Source: Fremontodendron californicum
Taxonomy: Eukaryota; Streptophyta; Magnoliopsida; Malvales; Malvaceae
Length of the DNA: 64,000 nt
NCBI GenBank assembly: GCA_030761205.1
Contig: JAULJL010000011.1
Span: forward strand, 13,258,501-13,322,500
Direction: 5' to 3'
The notes beneath the pieces are model-generated. The model was not told where the DNA came from, ran no database searches, and saw nothing but the letters and a program-made list of their open reading frames with translations. Position numbers and translations under genes: made by a program. Shown here piece after piece: positions 54,160 to 64,000 of the stretch (position 1 is its first letter; each line of letters starts with the position of its first letter).

Positions 54160-57100
54160 CTAGTTATTTTCAAAACAAGGATCAGAAAGAAAAACAACCT
54201 CTTCTTGAGTAACATGATTTTCCAAAAAGAGTTTGAGTCTTTGTCCATTTACCTTGAATACGTTACCATTTTGAGGATTCTCAATGTCAACTGCTCCATA
54301 ATGATACACATGCTTAACCACAAATGGGCCAGTCCATCTTGATCTCAACTTACCAGGAAATATGTGAAGTCTAGAATTATAAAGTAGAACTTTTTGCCCA
54401 ACATCAAATGTTTTTCTTGAAATTAACTTGTCATGAAAGGCTTTAGTTCTTTCTTTATGAATTTTAGAATTCTCATATGCATCATTTCTGAGTTCCTCAA
54501 GTTCATTTATTTGTAATTTTCGTAAATTAGAAGCGTCATCAAGGTTTGAGTTGAACATTTTAATGGCCCAATATGCTTTATGCTCAAGTTCCACAGGTAA
54601 ATGACAAGGTTTTCCATAAACTAGCCTATAAGGAGACATGCCCAATGCTGTTTTAAAAGCTGTTCGATAGGCCCATAATGCATCGTTAAGTCTAAGAGAC
54701 CAATCTTTGCGATTTGGATTAACCGTCTTTTCCAAAATTTGTTTAATCTCCCTATTTGCTAATTCTACCTGTCCATTTGTCTGCGGGTGATAAGGGGTTG
54801 CAACTTTGTGTGTAATGGCATATTTCTTCATTAATGTTTCAAAAACCTTGTTGCAAAAATGTGTTCCCCCATCGCTTATGATAGATCGAGGAATTCCAAA
54901 TCGACTCAAAATATTTTCTTTTAAAAATTTAATCACTGTTTTGTGATCATTATTTCGACATGGAATTGCCTCTATCCACTTTGAAACATAATCTATTGCA
55001 ACTAAAATGTATAAGAAACCAAAAGATGGTGGAAATGGTCCCATGAAATCAATACCCCAACAGTCAAAAATTTCAATTACAAGAATTGGGTTCAAAGGCA
55101 TCATGTTTCTTTTCGAAATGGAACCTAATTTTTGACAACTTTCACATGACTTGCAAAAATTATGTGCATCTTTGAATAAAGTTGGCCAGTAAAATCCACA
55201 CTGTAAAATTTTTGCAGCAGTTTTCTTTGATGAAAAATGACCACCACATGCCTCGGAATGACAAAACTTAATTACACTACTTACCTCATTGTCGGGAATG
55301 CATCTTCGAAAAATCTGATCAGGACAATATTTGAACAAGTAAGGGTCATCCCAATAGAACTTCTTTACCTCATTCAGAAACTTCCTTTTATCTTGGGTGC
55401 TCCATTGAGAAGGAATTTTTCCTGTAGCAAGAAAATTAGCAATGTCAGCAAACCAAGGTGTCGTGGAGACAATTAGAAGTTGTTCATCAGGAAAAGTATC
55501 ATTTATTGGTGAGGTTCCAAAAGATTCATCACAAACAAGTCTTGATAAATGATCAGCCACCACATTTTCTACTCCTTTTTTATCTCGAATGGTGATGTCA
55601 AATTCTTGCAGCAAAAGGATCCACCTCAGCAACCTAGGTTTTGCATCCTTCTTAGAGAGAAGATATTTTAAAGCTGCATGATCACTAAAGACAACAATTG
55701 ATGATCCAACAAGGTAAGATCTGAATTTATCCAATGCAAAAACAACTGCAAGTAATTCCTTTTCTGTAGTGGAATAATTCATTTGGGCTCTATTTAAAGT
55801 TTTACTTGCATAGTAAATTACATGTGGTTTATTATCTTTCCTTTGTCCTAACACAGCACCAACAGCATAGTCACTAGCATCACACATTATTTCAAATGGT
55901 AAAGACCAATCAGGAGATCTCATAATAGGAGCAGTAGTGAGCATATTTTTGAGTTTTTCAAAAGCATCTTCACAATCTTTAGTCCATTCAAATGCAGTGT
56001 CTTTCATTAAAAGATTACATAGAGGTTTAGATATCGTGCTAAAATCTTTTATGAATCTTCTATAAAAACCTGCATGTCCCAAGAATGACCTAATGTCCTT
56101 TACTGTCTTTGGTGTGGGTAGATTAGCAATCAATTCAAGTTTTGACTTGTCTACCTCAATCCCTTTTGCAGAAACAATGTGACCTAGTACAATACCTTTA
56201 GTGACCATGAAATGACATTTTTCCCAATTAAGAACAAGATTTTTTTCTTCACACCTAATCAATACATTTTTCAAATTGGCTAAGCAATCATCAAATGAAT
56301 CACCAGAAACAGAAAAATCATCCATGAAAATCTCAAGATTACGTTCAATCATGTCACTAAAAATGCTAAGCATGCATCTTTGAAATGTGGCAGGGGCGTT
56401 ACATAATCCAAATGGCATTCTACGATATGCAAAAGTACCAAAAGGACATGTAAAAGTGGTTTTCTCTTGGTCCTCAAGTGCAATGGCAATTTGATTATAC
56501 CCAAAATATCCATCTAGAAAACAATAAAACTCATGCCCTGCAACTCTTTCTAAGATTTGATCCATGAAAGGCAAAAGGAAATGATCTTTCCTCGTCACTG
56601 AGTTAAGTTTCCTATAGTCAATGCACATGCGCCAACCAGTAACAGTCCTAGCTGGAATTAATTCATTGTTTTCATTTTTAACTACAGTAACTCCAGATTT
56701 CTTAGGTACGACTTGAGTAGGACTTACCCATTTGCTATCAGAGATAGGATAAATGATTCCATTATCTAGAAGTTTAATGACTTCATTTCTCACTACTTCT
56801 TTCATATTAGGATTAAGCCTTCGTTGCATTTGTCTAGAGGGTTTAGCATTTTCCTCTAAATAAATATTATGTGTGCAGATTAATGGGCTTATTCCCTTTA
56901 TGTCAGCTAAGGTCCATCCTAATGCATTTTTGTGCATCTTCAAAAGTTGTAACAACTTACCTTCTTGTAGTTCATCAAGATGTGAAGAAATTATGACTGG
57001 AAAAGTTTCACTCTCACCCAAAAAGGAATATTTTAGCTCGGATGGCAATGGTTTTAACTCCAGCTTGGGTGGTTCAATAGTTGATGGTACAGTGACATTT

Positions 57101-59427
57101 GTAAGTGATGGAAGTTCCTCAAACTTTTGTTTCCAACAATGCTTATCCTGAAAAGATTTTAACAAAGAATCAATGTGTGAAATTTTTGAAGCATTATCAA
57201 ACTCATATTCAATTAAATAAGCTTCTAAAGGATCATGGAATGTGGTAGTGGTGAGATGTTCATGAACAAGTTCTTCAATGAAATCCACTTCATGTACTTC
57301 TGAATTATCACCAGGTTGGTTGCAAATGTTGAACACATTTAATTCTAAAGTCATATTTCCAAAAGAAATGTTCAACATACCATTCCTGCAATTTATCAGA
57401 GCATTAGAAGTTGCAAGAAATGGACGGCCTAATATAACAGGAATTTGAACATTTGGATTTGAAACAGGATGTGTGTCCAAAACAATAAAATCAACAGGGA
57501 AGTAAAAATTATCAATTTGAACCAAAACATCTTCAACTATCCCTCGAGGAATTTTTACAGAACGATCAGCTAGTTGAAGTGTAACAGGTGTTTCCTTGAG
57601 TTCACCTACACCTAACTGTTGATAAACAGAAAAAGGCAAAAGATTAACACTAGCACCAAGATCAAGCAATGCACGTTCTATTCTAGTGTTTCCAATGATG
57701 CATGAGATTGTTGGACATCCAGGATCTTTGAATTTTGGTGGAGTAAGGTGCTGAATGATTGAGCTCACACTTTCCGTCAGAAATGCTTTCTTTTGTACAT
57801 TATGTTTCCTTTTAACTGTGCACATGTCCTTCAAAAATTTAGCATAAGATGGAACTTGTTTGATTGCATCCAATAAAGGAATGTTAATCTTAACTTGTTT
57901 GAAAAGTTCATAAATTTCTGCATTTTGATTCAAATTCTTTATTGTTTGCAACCTTTGAGGAAAAGGAGCAGGATGCATACCTTTTTCTTTGTCCAAATTT
58001 TCAAGAAGTTCAGACTTACCATCATCCTTACCATTACTTTTCGGAGGGGAAGGAGGATCTTGGTCTTTTGATGGAATGTTTTTGTCAATTGCCTTTCCAC
58101 TTCGAAGAGTTGTGATAGAACTGGCATTTTCTTGTTGAGTTTCATTGGAGCAAGAAACAAGACATTGAGTAGAAGGGTTAGGCTGAGGTTGAGCAGGAAA
58201 CTTACCTTTTTCTTGAGTGCGTAATGAAGCTGTCAATGTGGACAAGGTGTTTTTGATCTCATTGATGTCCTGTGAAGTTTGGTTATACACATTTGCTTGT
58301 GTTTGCATGAATGCTTGCAATGTCTCTTCCAAGGTTTGTACACGTGAAGGTTGATAGGAAAAAGTGTTGCCCGGCTTTTGAGATTGTGGTACCTGAACAT
58401 GATTATTATTCCGCCAACTGAAGTTGGGATGATTTCTCCATTCAGGGTTATACGTTTCAGAGTAAGAAGAAGCAAAAGGCTTTTTAAATGTGTTTATGGA
58501 ATTTACTTGATCATGCAACGCTTCTTTAAGAATGGGAATGTTTGGACATTCAGAAGTGGGGTGTCCCATGATTTCACAAATTCCACAACTGTCTTCATTT
58601 TTAACCGTTTTGACTTCTTTTACTTCTCTAAGTTCCATGGCTTCAATCTTTCTAGCCAAATTAGCTACTTTAGCTTTTATCTCATCTTCTTGACTAAAAT
58701 GATATTTACATCTGTTAGAAACAGGATTAGATCTATTGGAACTTTCAGAGGAATTATCTGTGTGCCAGGCTTGAGAGTTATCTGCCAAATGGTCTAGGTA
58801 GTCAAAGGCTTCTTCAGGTTCTTTTTCTAGAAACTCACCGTTACACATTGTTTCAACAAATTGTTTAGTTTCGGGAGTTAAACTTTCATAAAAGAAACTA
58901 ATAAGATGCCATTTTTCAAAACCATGATGTGGACAAGAACTTAACAAATCTTTAAAACGCTCCCAGCACTGAAAAAATGCTTCATTTTGATTTTGATTGA
59001 AATTTTGAATCTGTCTTTTCAAAGCAGTAGTTTTATGTGCTGGGAAAAATTTCTTTAGAAACTTAGTTTGTAATTCTTGCCATGTGCCAATTGACCTTGG
59101 TTTTAAATTATGAAGCCAAATTTTTGCTTTGTCTTTTAAAGAAAAAGGAAATAATTTTAGCTTGACAATTTCATTTGTACATTGTTGGTCATTAAAGGTG
59201 ACACATACATCTTCGAAGTCTTTTAGAAACGAGTAAGCACTTTCCGATTCTAACCCATGGAAATTTGGAAGCAAAGCTATCATACCTGGTTTAAAACGAG
59301 AGTTGTTTGCATTGAGAGGAAAAATAAAACAAGAGGGTGATGAGCTTCGAGTTGGTTGCAAGTAGTCACGCATGGTGCGTACTTGTCTGTTCTCACCTTC
59401 AGCATGAACACTTTCATTGTCAGCCAT
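54160..59427 (-). CDS. gag-pol: element D gag-pol polyprotein, uninterrupted
   Basis: 1755 aa in one frame. Gag core about 60-200 with KAKIWLHNLKPRSIGTW. Zinc knuckle C-x2-C-x4-H-x4-C at 281-294 (CGICEIMGHPTSEC). Protease motif DLGAS at 589-593 and GRPFLATSNA near 667. RT: CIDYRKLNSVT at 935-945, catalytic Asp972 in FLDGYFGYNQ, FMDDF at 1034-1038. RNase H: CDASDYAVG from 1182, TEKELLAV near 1221, FSDH at 1247-1250. Integrase: zinc region 1390-1431, catalytic D1460, D1519 and E1555 (DD35E), and the Athila-type LYNSRLHIFPGKLRSRW end near 1682. No chromodomain. Phe975 stands where the C copy has Ser in DGYSGYNQ, which might impair RT. Otherwise it looks competent. Confidence 0.95.
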   Translation of the reverse strand: MADNESVHAEGENRQVRTMRDYLQPTRSSSPSCFIFPLNANNSRFKPGMIALLPNFHGLESESAYSFLKDFEDVCVTFNDQQCTNEIVKLKLFPFSLKDKAKIWLHNLKPRSIGTWQELQTKFLKKFFPAHKTTALKRQIQNFNQNQNEAFFQCWERFKDLLSSCPHHGFEKWHLISFFYESLTPETKQFVETMCNGEFLEKEPEEAFDYLDHLADNSQAWHTDNSSESSNRSNPVSNRCKYHFSQEDEIKAKVANLARKIEAMELREVKEVKTVKNEDSCGICEIMGHPTSECPNIPILKEALHDQVNSINTFKKPFASSYSETYNPEWRNHPNFSWRNNNHVQVPQSQKPGNTFSYQPSRVQTLEETLQAFMQTQANVYNQTSQDINEIKNTLSTLTASLRTQEKGKFPAQPQPNPSTQCLVSCSNETQQENASSITTLRSGKAIDKNIPSKDQDPPSPPKSNGKDDGKSELLENLDKEKGMHPAPFPQRLQTIKNLNQNAEIYELFKQVKINIPLLDAIKQVPSYAKFLKDMCTVKRKHNVQKKAFLTESVSSIIQHLTPPKFKDPGCPTISCIIGNTRIERALLDLGASVNLLPFSVYQQLGVGELKETPVTLQLADRSVKIPRGIVEDVLVQIDNFYFPVDFIVLDTHPVSNPNVQIPVILGRPFLATSNALINCRNGMLNISFGNMTLELNVFNICNQPGDNSEVHEVDFIEELVHEHLTTTTFHDPLEAYLIEYEFDNASKISHIDSLLKSFQDKHCWKQKFEELPSLTNVTVPSTIEPPKLELKPLPSELKYSFLGESETFPVIISSHLDELQEGKLLQLLKMHKNALGWTLADIKGISPLICTHNIYLEENAKPSRQMQRRLNPNMKEVVRNEVIKLLDNGIIYPISDSKWVSPTQVVPKKSGVTVVKNENNELIPARTVTGWRMCIDYRKLNSVTRKDHFLLPFMDQILERVAGHEFYCFLDGYFGYNQIAIALEDQEKTTFTCPFGTFAYRRMPFGLCNAPATFQRCMLSIFSDMIERNLEIFMDDFSVSGDSFDDCLANLKNVLIRCEEKNLVLNWEKCHFMVTKGIVLGHIVSAKGIEVDKSKLELIANLPTPKTVKDIRSFLGHAGFYRRFIKDFSTISKPLCNLLMKDTAFEWTKDCEDAFEKLKNMLTTAPIMRSPDWSLPFEIMCDASDYAVGAVLGQRKDNKPHVIYYASKTLNRAQMNYSTTEKELLAVVFALDKFRSYLVGSSIVVFSDHAALKYLLSKKDAKPRLLRWILLLQEFDITIRDKKGVENVVADHLSRLVCDESFGTSPINDTFPDEQLLIVSTTPWFADIANFLATGKIPSQWSTQDKRKFLNEVKKFYWDDPYLFKYCPDQIFRRCIPDNEVSSVIKFCHSEACGGHFSSKKTAAKILQCGFYWPTLFKDAHNFCKSCESCQKLGSISKRNMMPLNPILVIEIFDCWGIDFMGPFPPSFGFLYILVAIDYVSKWIEAIPCRNNDHKTVIKFLKENILSRFGIPRSIISDGGTHFCNKVFETLMKKYAITHKVATPYHPQTNGQVELANREIKQILEKTVNPNRKDWSLRLNDALWAYRTAFKTALGMSPYRLVYGKPCHLPVELEHKAYWAIKMFNSNLDDASNLRKLQINELEELRNDAYENSKIHKERTKAFHDKLISRKTFDVGQKVLLYNSRLHIFPGKLRSRWTGPFVVKHVYHYGAVDIENPQNGNVFKVNGQRLKLFLENHVTQEEVVFLSDPCFENN

Positions 59428-59603
59428 GGTAGGAGTTGTATTAGAAAGATTACCTGAAAAAGTTTCACAATAAAATCTAACTAACGACGAGATCTAAAAT
59501 CACGTCGCCAAACAAGCATAAAACAAAGTTAATATACAGATTAGGCGGTATAACCAGCCAATAAAAATAAATATACTTATAAACTTATATACTTAGTATT
59601 GCT
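59428..59603 (-). other. leader of element D with candidate 5' splice site
   Basis: Contains the CAG|GTAATC donor-like site (GT at 59453-59452), 25 bp before gag, and a single copy of the GGCTGGTTATACCGCCTAAT unit that is duplicated in C. Confidence 0.5.
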
Positions 59604-59621
59604 TCCCCGGCAACGGCGCCA
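59604..59621 (-). other. primer-binding site of element D
   Basis: The minus strand reads TGGCGCCGTTGCCGGGGA, identical to element C, 6 bp from the LTR. Confidence 0.85.
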
Positions 59622-59627
59622 AAAACT

Positions 59628-61121
59628 TGATGGAGACTCAATTAAGAGTTGTAAACCCAAGTGCAGGTTATGTTCAAGTAATAAATTCTCGGGTGTCCGA
59701 GGTCGAACCACAGGGAAGCGTATTAGTAAGTATAAGTTTATAAATATATAAGAAAAAGAAAGTAAACAAGATATTAGGGAATCAACAACAAAATAAGATA
59801 AACAAGATATTAGAGAACAAAATAAACAAAATAACATAAAAGAAATTAAACAAGATATAAAAAAAACAATAAGAAAAGATGTTGAGGTTAGAGAATCCAC
59901 TCTTGGTGTTATGCTAAGATTAATCTTGTTTTATTACACAATTGAAATTCACACATAAGGGAGATTCCAATCGGAAGGTTTAGCAATTCAGTCCAAATTG
60001 TCCAACGTCCATAGCATATGATATTATGTTCATTTGGTGTCCTCAAAACTCACAAAAAGAGTCCAAGCATTCCTTATGCCAAGGTATATGTCTACAACAA
60101 ATCAAGGTTATGAAACCAAGCATTTACTGTGCCATTTTCATTGTCAATAATGAATCAAGATCTCTACTTTGCAAGTATGATTTTAAACCAAAAGAAAATA
60201 TTATCTATACTAGTGTTTATAAATGATGATTCATTTTAGCTCATGTTTAAGAGACTAACCTTAGCATTTACCAAAAGCTTCACCTCATCACCTCAACAAT
60301 ATGATTAGCAACACATACTAAAAATGAAAAGAAATGTAAGAAGCATAAGTAAATAAAGAAAAAGAAAACTAGAGAAAGGAAAGAAAAAGAAAACTTAGAG
60401 AATTTTATTACAATGGCTAATATCCTACCAATGTATAATGTATCCCAATACTCTTCCAAGGCCCTCTATTTATACACATTTTGGAGGGCTAAATGACAAG
60501 AGACAAGCTTTACAAATTTCAAAGGTAGGTATAATAGGTGGGTGCATTTTTCTAACAATTTTCGTCATATTGTATGACAATTCTGATCAGCCAGCTTGAT
60601 GGTCGATTTTGTCAATGTTGGAGGCTCGATCTGATAAAATTGTCTTCTAGAAAAATATACCCCTATCAGTTACGGATCCATATCCGTTGGAATCAGCTCA
60701 TTTGCTGATGTGGATAAGAAGATATGGGCAAAATACGAAAACAGGTCAGCACAGACGTCATTGCACATCAGCCAACTTGATGGTCGATTTCACTAGGGAA
60801 AACGACTCCGTTTCAAGAAGTGTAAAACATGAAAAAGATAGATATGCCTCTTAGCTTTGCACGGCTACAAATTTCAGCCTTATTTCTTCAGTGAAACTCG
60901 AGATATAGCTGATATGGTAAACGGTGTCGGAACTGGAACTGAACTGGATTTGCCCTTAATTCTAGTAATCTGAAATCACTCAAAGAAACTTGTGAAAAAC
61001 ACCAAATTACATAAAAATATAAAAGATCATAAACACAATTAGACTAAACAATAATAACTCGTATTTGACACAAAACAATAATAAAACATAACTAAAAACT
61101 ATATAATTATACGAGTTATCA
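59628..61121 (-). repeat. 5' LTR of element D
   Basis: 1494 bp, TATA box at 60467-60474. All 8 differences from the 3' LTR lie in the upstream (U3) half. The hydrophobic frame at 59577-59900 is a chance reading through the LTR edge. Confidence 0.95.
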
Positions 61122-61126
61122 ATGAA

Positions 61127-61530
61127 TTAGAAACAAAAGAATGAGTTGCACCCGGATCTATTAAGATCCTAGCATTTGCCTTAGAAATTGGGAGAGTACC
61201 TATAACCACTTCAGGAGTAGCCTGAGCCTGTTGTTGGGTCATAGCATAAATTCTGGCTATAGTTCGAGGTCTACCAGGCTGTCCACTCTGTCGAGGGCCA
61301 GTAGATGAACCAACTTGAGATTGTGCCCCAGTTCTATCTCTAACTGCAGTCGGCTGAGGTGCAGCAGTAGGTTGGGTCCTTTCCCTTTGACCCATTGATA
61401 ACTGACTAGTAACTCCTTTGTTCTCCAGCTTGGGACAATCTCATTTCATGTGTCCCGGTTCTTTGCTGTAAAAACATACACCCTGTAGTCTCCAACATTC
61501 ACCAGGATGATTCCTCCCACAATGGGGACA
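61127..61530 (-). pseudogene. element E gag end and protease, N-terminal half
   Basis: The minus strand encodes a Gln/Pro/Thr-rich linker, RIYAMTQQQAQATPEVVIGT, then ILIDPGATHSFVSNS, the protease active site in DPGAT form. Element D cuts the domain right after it. The preceding gag end has CCHC-like Cys/His codons near 61440-61520 in another frame. Confidence 0.78.
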
Positions 61531-62546
61531 CTAAGGATAAGTCAATGTACGAGGTCCTCCTGACCTCCCAGGCAGCAATCTAGTCTGCTGTTGAGGTCCG
61601 ATGGTAGGTCTAATAGAAGAACCACTAAAAGGTTTTCTGTCTAATCCCTCTTGAAATCTCGAGGGTTTGTAACCACTGAGACTGCTCTCTACATAACTTT
61701 TCTTAGGCCTCACGTCCTCACTGGAGGACTGCCCTTTTCCTTTTTTGAACTTCTCTTCTCTATCTTTCATTTCTTTCAGATTCTGTTCAGATTTGATTTC
61801 CATGTTGACCCATTTATTAAATTCATTTGTATCCAGGGTCGTAAACCTATCTCGAATACTAACATGTAGCCCATCTTGGAATTTCTTGCATCTGTTAGCA
61901 TCGTTGGCTACTACTGATGGAGCAAATTCTGATAGTTCGCTGAATTTCTGCTTATACTCAGCTACTGACATACTACCCTGTTTTAAATTCATAAACTCAT
62001 TCCATTTCTTTTCCCGCAAAGCCCGAGAATAGTATTTTTCTTCAAACTCTCTTCGAAAGTCTGCCCAGGTTATGGCAGGACATCCAGCATACCTTTGCAC
62101 TATAGTTTTCCACCATGTGTATGCATGATCCTCCAAAAATTGCACCGCACATGGTAACCTCATAGGCTTGGGAATCTAAAGAGTAATGGAAGTAGTCTCA
62201 ATGTTTTTAGCCATGACCAGGCTAAATCTAATTCCAAAGATCCCGTGAAAATCTTGCAACCCATATTCTTCAGATCTTTACAGTAATCAACTATCCCCTT
62301 TTCAGCAGGGGAAGCCAAAGCGGGAATTACTCTTGCCAAGGCCGCAACTGCCTCAGCTAAATTAAGATCAGCTGCTCGGGGTGCTGCTAAGGGTGCAGCA
62401 ACAGAAGATGAACCAGCAGTTGAAGCTTGTTCTCCAATTTTCTCATCAATATTCTCATTTCTATTCCTATCCCTATTTTGTGGTAGGGGGTTGATTCTAG
62501 GCCTTCCTCTTCGACGTGGTGGCATCGTGTCTGATTTCCTGCACAA
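61531..62546 (-). pseudogene. gag: element E gag, frameshifted
   Basis: Starts at or near MPPRRRGRPRINPLPQNRDR (first ATG 62546, likelier start about 62525) and runs to 62160 in one frame, with an Ala-rich linker. The frame shifts near 62200. 62163-61531 carries the gag core: FLEDHAYTWWKTIVQRY, ITWADFRREFEEKYYS, EFMNLKQGSMSVAEYKQKFSEL and a charged EMKDREEKFKKGKGQ segment. A stop follows SGGPRTLTYP. Confidence 0.82.
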
Positions 62547-62604
62547 GTGACAATATTTTAATACTTCAACAAAAAGTTCCTAAGTCTACAGGACCTATAA
62601 CCTT

Positions 62605-62616
62605 GCTCTGATACCA
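62605..62616 (-). other. primer-binding site of element E (initiator Met tRNA)
   Basis: The minus strand reads TGGTATCAGAGC, the standard initiator-Met primer-binding site, 3 bp from the LTR edge at 62620. Confidence 0.85.
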
Positions 62617-62619
62617 AAT

Positions 62620-64000
62620 TGTAACACCCTGTCCGGATAATCTACCTAGAATCCGGCAGAGTTTTCATTCTATCTTAACTATAACCCTCCTGCAAATACA
62701 CTCAGTTCATATCCCCAGCAAGCAACATCTCTCAATACCATTATCACATTATACATGCACTCTCAAAAATTTTCCATTATCAATTTATACTCAAGTCAAT
62801 ACATATTGATATATTATCTCATAACTTCAAATATATATACAATATATCCAAAAGTAAACTTATCTCAGCAAGATTTACTAGATAAAACATCAAGAGATCA
62901 AAACTTCTAAAAATTTAGGTATGATGCCCACCACATCAATATACTCTTTGAAGCGAAGGGTAGAGAAAGGTAGCAATCCCAACACCTAATTGTAACCTGA
63001 AAATTTAGAAACATGAAATAGGTGAAATATGTGAATATGTCAGTGAATAGACAACTTTTAAAACGTTTGAAAACTATAATGGTAACCTTTAAAACATAAT
63101 AGACATTTTCAAAAATAAATAATAGTAAAACTATAATGATTAATTCGAATATATAGCGAAGTTTGCAAATGTATAACAGCATCATAATAACAAATCAATG
63201 TATAAAATCTTTAAAGTAAATCAAATTTCATATAATTGGGCTCCAACTTACTGTCATGCATAAGATTTATCCATACATCCATGAAATAACCAGGTGATAT
63301 CCATGTAGGCATACTAGTAGCCGGCCCCAAAGGCCAATACCACCATAGGACGCCCCAAAGGAATATGTGTCACTATGATGTGCCCCCAAAAGGCAAATAT
63401 AACGGGATAGGGACTCTGGAGGTGGCTCCCACCACAAAGGCGTAGCATGCAGCTCGCATACCCCAGTCTAATATCACGGAATTGGGACTCTGGAGGTGGC
63501 TTTTGTAGGTGGATCCCGCCACAAAGGCGTAGCACGCAGCTCCCGTATTCCGGTCAAGGGAATAATCTCATACATTAAGTCAGGTGGAGCCAAAACCATG
63601 TACTTCAAATTCTATGTATAATCATATTTCATAAATCAACCAACTTGCTCGATATAATATTTCTTGAAATAAATGTACTTTAATAACAAATCAATTCATA
63701 TGATTATATATCACATATACCTTTAATACGTAAAATAAATATCATGCTAAAAAATTTATAATTATAATTAAAGAAATTTCAAATAACTATAATTGTCGTC
63801 TACTCACAATCCTCTACACCTCGATCTGAAACTTCGGGATCCACAAGTGACGTCAGATCTACGTGGCCTAGAGATTAATGATAATTAGTATCCATACATA
63901 CTCAAAGCATTACACAATTATGAATGCAACTTAAATCTCATAATCTTCCACCAAGGTCAATACTAATTTCTCATACTCAAACAACATATCCCAAAATTTT
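62620..64000 (-). repeat. 5' LTR of element E, cut by window edge
   Basis: Colinear with 43525-44950. Has one unit fewer of the CACCATAGGACGCCCCAAAG block. No gene seen. Confidence 0.88.

Larger units (their letters stand above)
49287..61121 (-). mobile_element. element D: Athila-type retrotransposon with two accessory genes
   Basis: 11,835 bp with TGATGG...TTATCA ends on the plus strand, flanked by the 5-bp duplication ATGAA (49282-49286 and 61122-61126). Both LTRs are 1494 bp and differ at 8 positions by my hand count (0.5%), so insertion is recent. Minus-strand order: LTR, PBS, leader, one uninterrupted gag-pol frame, cysteine-rich ORF (one stop), LOG-family ORF, non-coding 3' region, polypurine tract, LTR. 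Same family as element C. Confidence 0.96.
43525..64000 (-). mobile_element. element E: Tekay-type Ty3/gypsy retrotransposon, runs off the right edge
   Basis: LTRs at 43525-45947 and from 62620 onward begin TGTAACACCCTGTC; the first ends GTTACA. The internal minus-strand region has gag, protease, RT-RNase H, integrase and a chromodomain, with stops at several points. Element D is inserted in the protease region at 49287-61121. The LTRs differ by about 6 in the first 115 bases, so E is much older than D. The target duplication cannot be checked because the right end lies outside the window. Confidence 0.9.

Overview
The window is plant nuclear DNA, most likely from a eudicot. It is AT-rich and repeat-dense, and almost all of it is LTR retrotransposons nested in one another; I recognise one ordinary host gene. 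Evidence for a plant: Athila-type and chromodomain-bearing (Tekay/Del-type) Ty3/gypsy elements, Tat/Ogre-like LTRs, hAT, Mutator and CACTA derivatives, and a SAUR-type auxin-response gene. I cannot name the species.

Layout. (1) 1-3054: internal 5' part of a minus-strand Tat/Ogre-like element (A), with a decayed gag and a primer-binding site next to its LTR (3055-4178, resuming at 27005). (2) That LTR was hit by element B (4179-27004, minus strand, Tekay-type, target duplication ATATA). (3) B's right LTR was hit by element C (12550-24484, plus strand, Athila-type, target duplication CCATG). (4) 27643-33144: a short LTR (F) split by a 4.7-kb solo LTR of the A family (target duplication ATTAT). 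(5) 33145-43524: the only stretch not dominated by intact LTR elements. It holds an LTR fragment, a fold-back repeat, two hAT-type MITEs, a 1.5-kb non-autonomous Mutator-like element with a 10-bp target duplication, the SAUR gene (38916-39233, minus), a possible Helitron remnant and a CACTA derivative. (6) 43525-64000: element E (minus, Tekay-type, running off the right edge), whose protease domain was split by element D (49287-61121, minus, Athila-type, target duplication ATGAA).

The most interesting content is in C and D, two young copies of one Athila-type family (8 hand-counted LTR differences in 1494 bp for D). Downstream of gag-pol, where Athila relatives may carry an env-like ORF, both carry two extra genes. 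The first is a 178-codon protein with a basic patch followed by a four-cysteine motif; its layout resembles the cysteine-rich nucleic-acid-binding proteins of carlaviruses. The second is an intronless 215-aa LOG-family protein (cytokinin riboside 5'-monophosphate phosphoribohydrolase) with the PGGxGTxxE signature. Each start codon lies just after a pyrimidine-rich CAG splice-acceptor-like sequence, and a CAG|GTAAT donor-like site sits before gag. This suggests subgenomic spliced mRNAs, as in env-bearing elements. C has broken gag-pol but an intact cysteine ORF; D has an uninterrupted 1755-aa gag-pol but a stop in the cysteine ORF; both LOG ORFs are open. Whether these accessory genes serve the element (host hormone manipulation, silencing suppression) is inference.
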